This document shows positions 59,747 to 64,000 of a DNA stretch of 64,000 nt, piece by piece. Source of the DNA: Phytophthora colocasiae (Eukaryota; Oomycota; Peronosporomycetes; Peronosporales; Peronosporaceae); the NCBI GenBank assembly GCA_018806915.1, contig JAGKQI010000078.1:434001-498000 (forward strand), in the 5' to 3' direction. Under the pieces are notes generated by a model. That model was not told the origin of the DNA, ran no database searches, and worked only from the letters and a program-made list of their open reading frames with translations. Position 1 is the stretch's first letter. Each line of letters opens with the position of its first letter. A program made the translations under genes and the position numbers.

Positions 59747-62700
59747 ATGGCTGAAGAAGAAATTGAAGACTCAAATACAAAAATACTTTTCATTTTGTGG
59801 AATGAACAAGCTAAAATCAAAGAAAACTCGTCTCGTACTGGTATTGAGATGGAAACCATTTACATTCTCTTGGATATTTCTGTAAGTTTCTGGGGAATCC
59901 AAGAATAGGTAGAGAATAGTTTTTCAAAGAAAATAAACGCTTCCAACGGGATGTACGGACCTCCATTAGCTTCACTGAATCACACCGAGGACGATCGTAT
60001 CAGCGAGGAACGCGGCTGACAGTGACGGAAGTAGAATAGGAACTACCCGTGGATCTCAGCAGCACCTCATCGTAAATCCGTCAGGAATTATCCTACCCAG
60101 CTACAGCTCAATGGGCCTTCTTCGACGTCTATCGATTTGTCGCTCATTATCGAAGCATTCTACCTTCCAGACCTTCTACAGCTCGAGCAACTTCATCCAG
60201 AACCTACAAAACTACCGAAACGACCTGCTAACTGGTCGAAGAATCAAGAGAGTCAACTTCTGTCATGAGCAAATGGAAGCCTTCTTAGCACCAAACAAGC
60301 CAAGTTGTAGCGATACAAGAAGCTGTTAAACGAGAAGGAAACCGGGAACAGTATGTGGATCCACTCCTATTGGGGAGAAGTGTAGAGCCTCGAGGTCAAC
60401 TTGGTCGTGGGAGGAGCAGGAGAAGGAGTAGAAAGCAAAACGCTGGAGCTTTCTATCCAGAGCTCGAGCAATTTCTACCATGAACGCTGGGCGGAGACGT
60501 CTTCGATGAAAGCTTTTCAAGCTAATGAGCCAACGGCGAATACTGATCTGCTTATTAAGTTTTACAAGAGTTTATCCAACTGCAAGACCCAGTGAGATCG
60601 AGGCGAAATTCCATTTAGCCTGTTTGTCTGGAAACGAACTGGCTCAATTTAATGCTCGCGTTGTCAACGTACAAACAAGTTTTGAAACTTGCAGGGGGCA
60701 ACACGCTTTCGCGTATTATGCAATATGTGGGCAATTTGTGTATGGCGGTTTCGAGGAAAATATCCAGAAGCAATCGAGTATTTTACCTTCGGAGCGGATT
60801 GAAACGAGTAAAGGCGATATTCCATGTGGGGAAATTTATCGAGTCCAGGGTCACACTCCAGCTGTATTTTTACCGACAAACGAGCAGCAGACATATCGAA
60901 AGAGTGGCGACTTTGAGAAAGCAGCCAAAGATTTACGTTGTGAAAGGTACAAAAGAACGCGTAGGGAATCTGGAATGTCCTACAACTTTAACAGACGACA
61001 GTTCACTGTACATGTACATGGCTGAATCTCTGTGAATCAAACTGTTCAGCGCGCAGCTTCTCCGAAGAAATTAAGTGCTCCTCAGAGTTGAGAAAGAAGA
61101 GGGAAGAACTGGAAGGAATTCCGATGTTGAGCCCACCTGGTCAGGACTGGGAAGACCCAGAAAGCTCAAGGAAGCTGGAAGAGATACACTGACAGTTTGG
61201 ACTCTTCAACGGATTTCAGAAATTGGTAGACTCCCACCAGCTTGAGAGAAGCGACAGTGATCTGCAGTGTCTGGCGGATTTTGGCATGCAGAAACGATTC
61301 TCCGTTTGTGCTGGTTCTACATCCAAAGTGTGTGTGAACTTCTGTGTCGTGAACTCATTTTAAGTCCCGAAGATGCTCTCCCAGCTCGAACGCCGCCAAT
61401 CTTTATGGAGGATGAAGATGAAGAAAGATACAGGCCAATGACCACACGATTTACTTTATTTTTCAAGGCAGAGTGGCTATTTCCAAGACTGCAGGGAGAA
61501 TGTTTCCAAGTCAAAACAGCAAGAAGAGGCCAATAACGTGGGCGCAGGAGAAACGACAAAATGTGAACAGGAAGAGAATTGGGAGTCACCTTGGCAGACG
61601 CGACTATGAATACGATCAGGTGTAAACTGGAAACAGTCGCAATTGGAGCTGGTGTGAACTCGAGACTGTTTGTGGAGAGGTTTTCAGCCATCATGGAGAT
61701 TTTACAAGAACTCAAAGGTGGAATATTTTACTCTGTATCGTATGTTGATCCCTTCAAAGGTAATTAAAACTTACGTGTGTGTCTTGCGGTAGAGACGTAC
61801 TACAGTGAGCATCTTTCTAGTGGTCGGAGCTCTTTCGTGGTATCATTGGAGTCTGTTGAACATGCTCAAAGTGAAGCAGAGGTGATACTTGGATATTATA
61901 ATCATTATCCACTAAAATCTCGACCTTGAATCTTCTTCTATTTTCCAGCGAGAGCGTGCCGCCAGGATTCTTAATTATGACTCCAGCCTTTCATGGTATA
62001 TCCGAAGCAGATATTCGCGGGAAGTTGCATGCCGAAGTACGTTCATAATTCTTTGCTTCTTGGATCGTTTTTTTTCCTCATACAATGTTTTATTAGGCCT
62101 CATTTATCAAAGTCATCGGCTCTGAAAGCCGTCTGTTGTGAAGTGGGCAAATCTGCTCGATGGTCTTCTTATCGTTCGAGAGGGGAACTCTTGCCAATTC
62201 TCGCCTTGTGGACTAAGATCTCCCCAGATATGTCCATCTCTTTTTCTCTTAGTGGAGCTCTCTCTGAACCACAAGAAAGTGCTCGTGCTTTTTCATTCAA
62301 CTCTGAGACTGCAGGAGATCCAACTGAGTTTCTTACGCGATCAATGGAAGCTTATCACGGGTTTCTTCCTCAAAACTACGTGAAATCCAAGCAGAGAGCT
62401 GGTTACGATGATAAAATCTCGACTCCAAAAAAAGGTCATGCAATGCCCGACGAACAAAGTGTCGCGTGATCAACTGTATTGGCACTGGCAAAGGAACTTC
62501 CAAGCCGGAACCAGTGGCGATGGCTGTTCGTTCGTGGTGAAGCCGTGTCTCGTATCTCTTCCGCGTGGGTTCCTCCTCGTCAATCTCGGACAGGTGAAAA
62601 CAAAAGGCGATTTGTGGCGTCACGTGTGCAAAAGCAACGTTGAAGTGTCGGTCGCTACTGCTGAGCTGTTGTTTTTATCGTTCTAAGGATCTACTTCACT

Positions 62701-63130
62701 TTACATTGGGGTTGTCAGTTGAAAGTTGTCCGTACTCGCAATTTCTACCGCAACTTCAGCATGGAGATTGCGTTAATGGACAAGCAAGAGGAAATACTGA
62801 CGAATTTGATACGCGCGCCTAGACCTCCTGGGTGGGAGAGGAAACCTCGAATTTATTGGAGCTTACTTCGTGCAAAGATACTCCCTGGAGTAAATTCACT
62901 TTGTGGAGAGTGCTACGAGGCTGTACGTGACCCAGTTACGGCGAAGAATAGCACTCTTTATGATGGACTTGCAGTAAACGCAAATACGTCAATTGTGTTT
63001 AACAATTACGTGGTGCCCCAACTAGGTTCGGAGGAAACACAAGTCCGTCACGAGCATGATCCGAAGTACGTCCATGGTGCGGGCACCACTTGTAGAAACT
63101 CGAGAAACCAGGCATACTTTCAATAAACGG
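59747..63130 (+). pseudogene. TPR-11: inverted, indel-rich copy of TPR-5
   Basis: The ATG at 59747 opens MAEEEIEDSNTK as in TPR-5. TPR repeats, both CNB folds, all three introns and the CGECYEAVRDPVTAKNS end are recognisable in fragments. The interval from this ATG to the CRN stop is 213 bases longer than in the partner copy. Confidence 0.72.
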
Positions 63131-63179
63131 TAGTAGACTGTCCGCTAAAAGGTAATCAACTACTTTCTTCTTCTTCCTC

Positions 63180-64000
63180 TCAACCTGTTTGAAGAACAAC
63201 AACTATTTTTTCCTATCGTCTGGTTCGATAATCCATTCCACAGCTTCCGTACTGCATCTGACTGTGACAATTCCAATACCATCCTCCTTCCAACTAGCAA
63301 TTCTCTCTTGGACCTTGTCCTCCTTCGTATTAACCTTGTCCTCCTTCGTATCCTCCTTCGTTTTGAAATTTCGGAGTTCCTTGCAAAACACGAGCGCAAG
63401 ATCCCAGTTATGCCACTTTGGCTTTCGCGTATCATCTTTCCTTGCACGCCCTGTATACTTCGCATTGAAACCATCAATGATTGTTGCCATCGTGTCACTC
63501 CCATTCCTTCCCGGTAGTTCTTGCATTCGCAAACGAATAGTGGTTCGCCATTGATGACTATCCCATCCTGGAGCCTAGGAGCCGTCACGTAACAATCCAA
63601 TCTCTCGAAGTTCTGTGCGCGAAAAAGATGACCGAAGTTGCAGGCATTGTTACCGTCACCATTGAGGCCAACAAGATATTCCGGCCACTCCGCGTTAGGC
63701 GGACCCAAAAACGGGATCAACATACCTGCGAACTTTTGCTTTAAACCAGCGTATCTCTCCAACAACAACGCACTGGCATCAAAGTTGTATACACTCTGGA
63801 ACGTCTCGTGCTGAAATTCACCCAGTAAGTCGGAGAAGAAATCGTTAAAGGTAGTTCCTCTCACACCATTTCTTCTCGAAGCACAGAAAAGCGCATGGGC
63901 GACCGCGTTCTCGAGTTCGTTCCCATCGTTACTAGGAGCATTCGTGTTACTATGGGAGGGAGAGCCCATTCCTGAGCGATACTCTTCAAAATGAAAGCTG
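63180..64000 (-). pseudogene. CRN-12: C-terminal part of a CRN-5-type gene, runs off the window
   Basis: Reverse-complement match to CRN-5 26687-27510, including LDCYVTAP, the CECKN nuclease core and the TKEDKVN repeat. Two one-base losses (near 63500 and 63210) shift the frame, and one more A is lost at the right edge (cttcaaaatg). Unlike its neighbours this stretch is almost collinear with its partner, so the gene outside the window may be intact. Confidence 0.78.

Noticed and set aside
54569..63180. Rapid pseudogenisation of one CRN-TPR block
   Set aside because: Insertion-biased one- to four-base changes at about 5.8% net length with few substitutions, ending abruptly, fit sequencing error better than mutation.
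1..64000. A bacterial-style toxin-antitoxin or defence island (NTPase and nuclease beside a partner gene)
   Set aside because: The LFLAK header, spliced genes, hAT element and Inr-like promoters show a eukaryotic oomycete locus. The TPR-CNB gene has no antitoxin feature.

Overview
The window reads as nuclear DNA of an oomycete, most likely a Peronosporales-type (Phytophthora-like) plant pathogen. The main evidence is a family of Crinkler (CRN) effector genes with the LFLAK and HVLVVVP-type motifs. Supporting evidence is short GT-AG introns (57-71 bp), oomycete Inr-like start elements upstream of the CRN ATGs, a hAT transposon and a LINE relic. No rRNA, tRNA, CRISPR or bacterial-style feature was seen. 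The species cannot be named from the sequence alone.

Nearly everything is built from two genes repeated many times. One is CRN: an N-terminal helix, a ubiquitin-like LFLAK header, a P-loop NTPase, a nuclear-localisation-like linker and a PD-(D/E)XK nuclease. The other is TPR-CNB: tetratricopeptide repeats followed by two degenerate cyclic-nucleotide-binding domains, in four exons. They usually sit as a same-strand CRN->TPR-CNB module with about 270-400 bp between them. I count 12 CRN copies plus a 46-bp CRN start at the left edge, and eight TPR-CNB copies.

Layout: CRN start (-, 1-46); CRN-1 (+) and TPR-1 (+) 206-6022; LINE relic 6.0-8.1 kb; CRN-2 (-) 8.2-10.8 kb; scrambled block 10.8-11.54 kb; TPR-2 (-) to 13.3 kb; CRN-3 (-) 13.6-16.3 kb; TPR-3 (-) 16.6-21.5 kb, split by a 2325-bp hAT element; CRN-4 (-) 21.8-24.4 kb; CRN-5 (+) 24.7-27.5 kb; TPR-5 (-) 27.6-30.7 kb; CRN-6 (-) 30.9-33.1 kb; CRN-7 (+) 33.1-35.65 kb. 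Then about 2.8-21.5 kb is repeated in direct orientation at about 35.6-54.3 kb. About 26.69-35.65 kb is repeated in inverted orientation at about 54.57-64.0 kb.

Most copies are broken by frameshifts, stops or junctions. The best intact genes are CRN-5 (932 aa, one exon), TPR-1 (873 aa, four exons) and the hAT transposase (520 aa, four exons). Lesions shared by several copies are probably real. Private one-base indels probably are not: 54.57-63.18 kb is about 5.8% longer than its inverted partner, while the last 820 bp match it to within 3 bp. That looks like uncorrected long-read sequence, so gene integrity and the large duplications should be judged with caution.

Functionally, the CRN proteins are predicted secreted/host-nuclear effectors. 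The TPR-CNB gene looks like an ordinary cellular regulatory or scaffold protein that has been amplified together with the effector, not a known partner of it.
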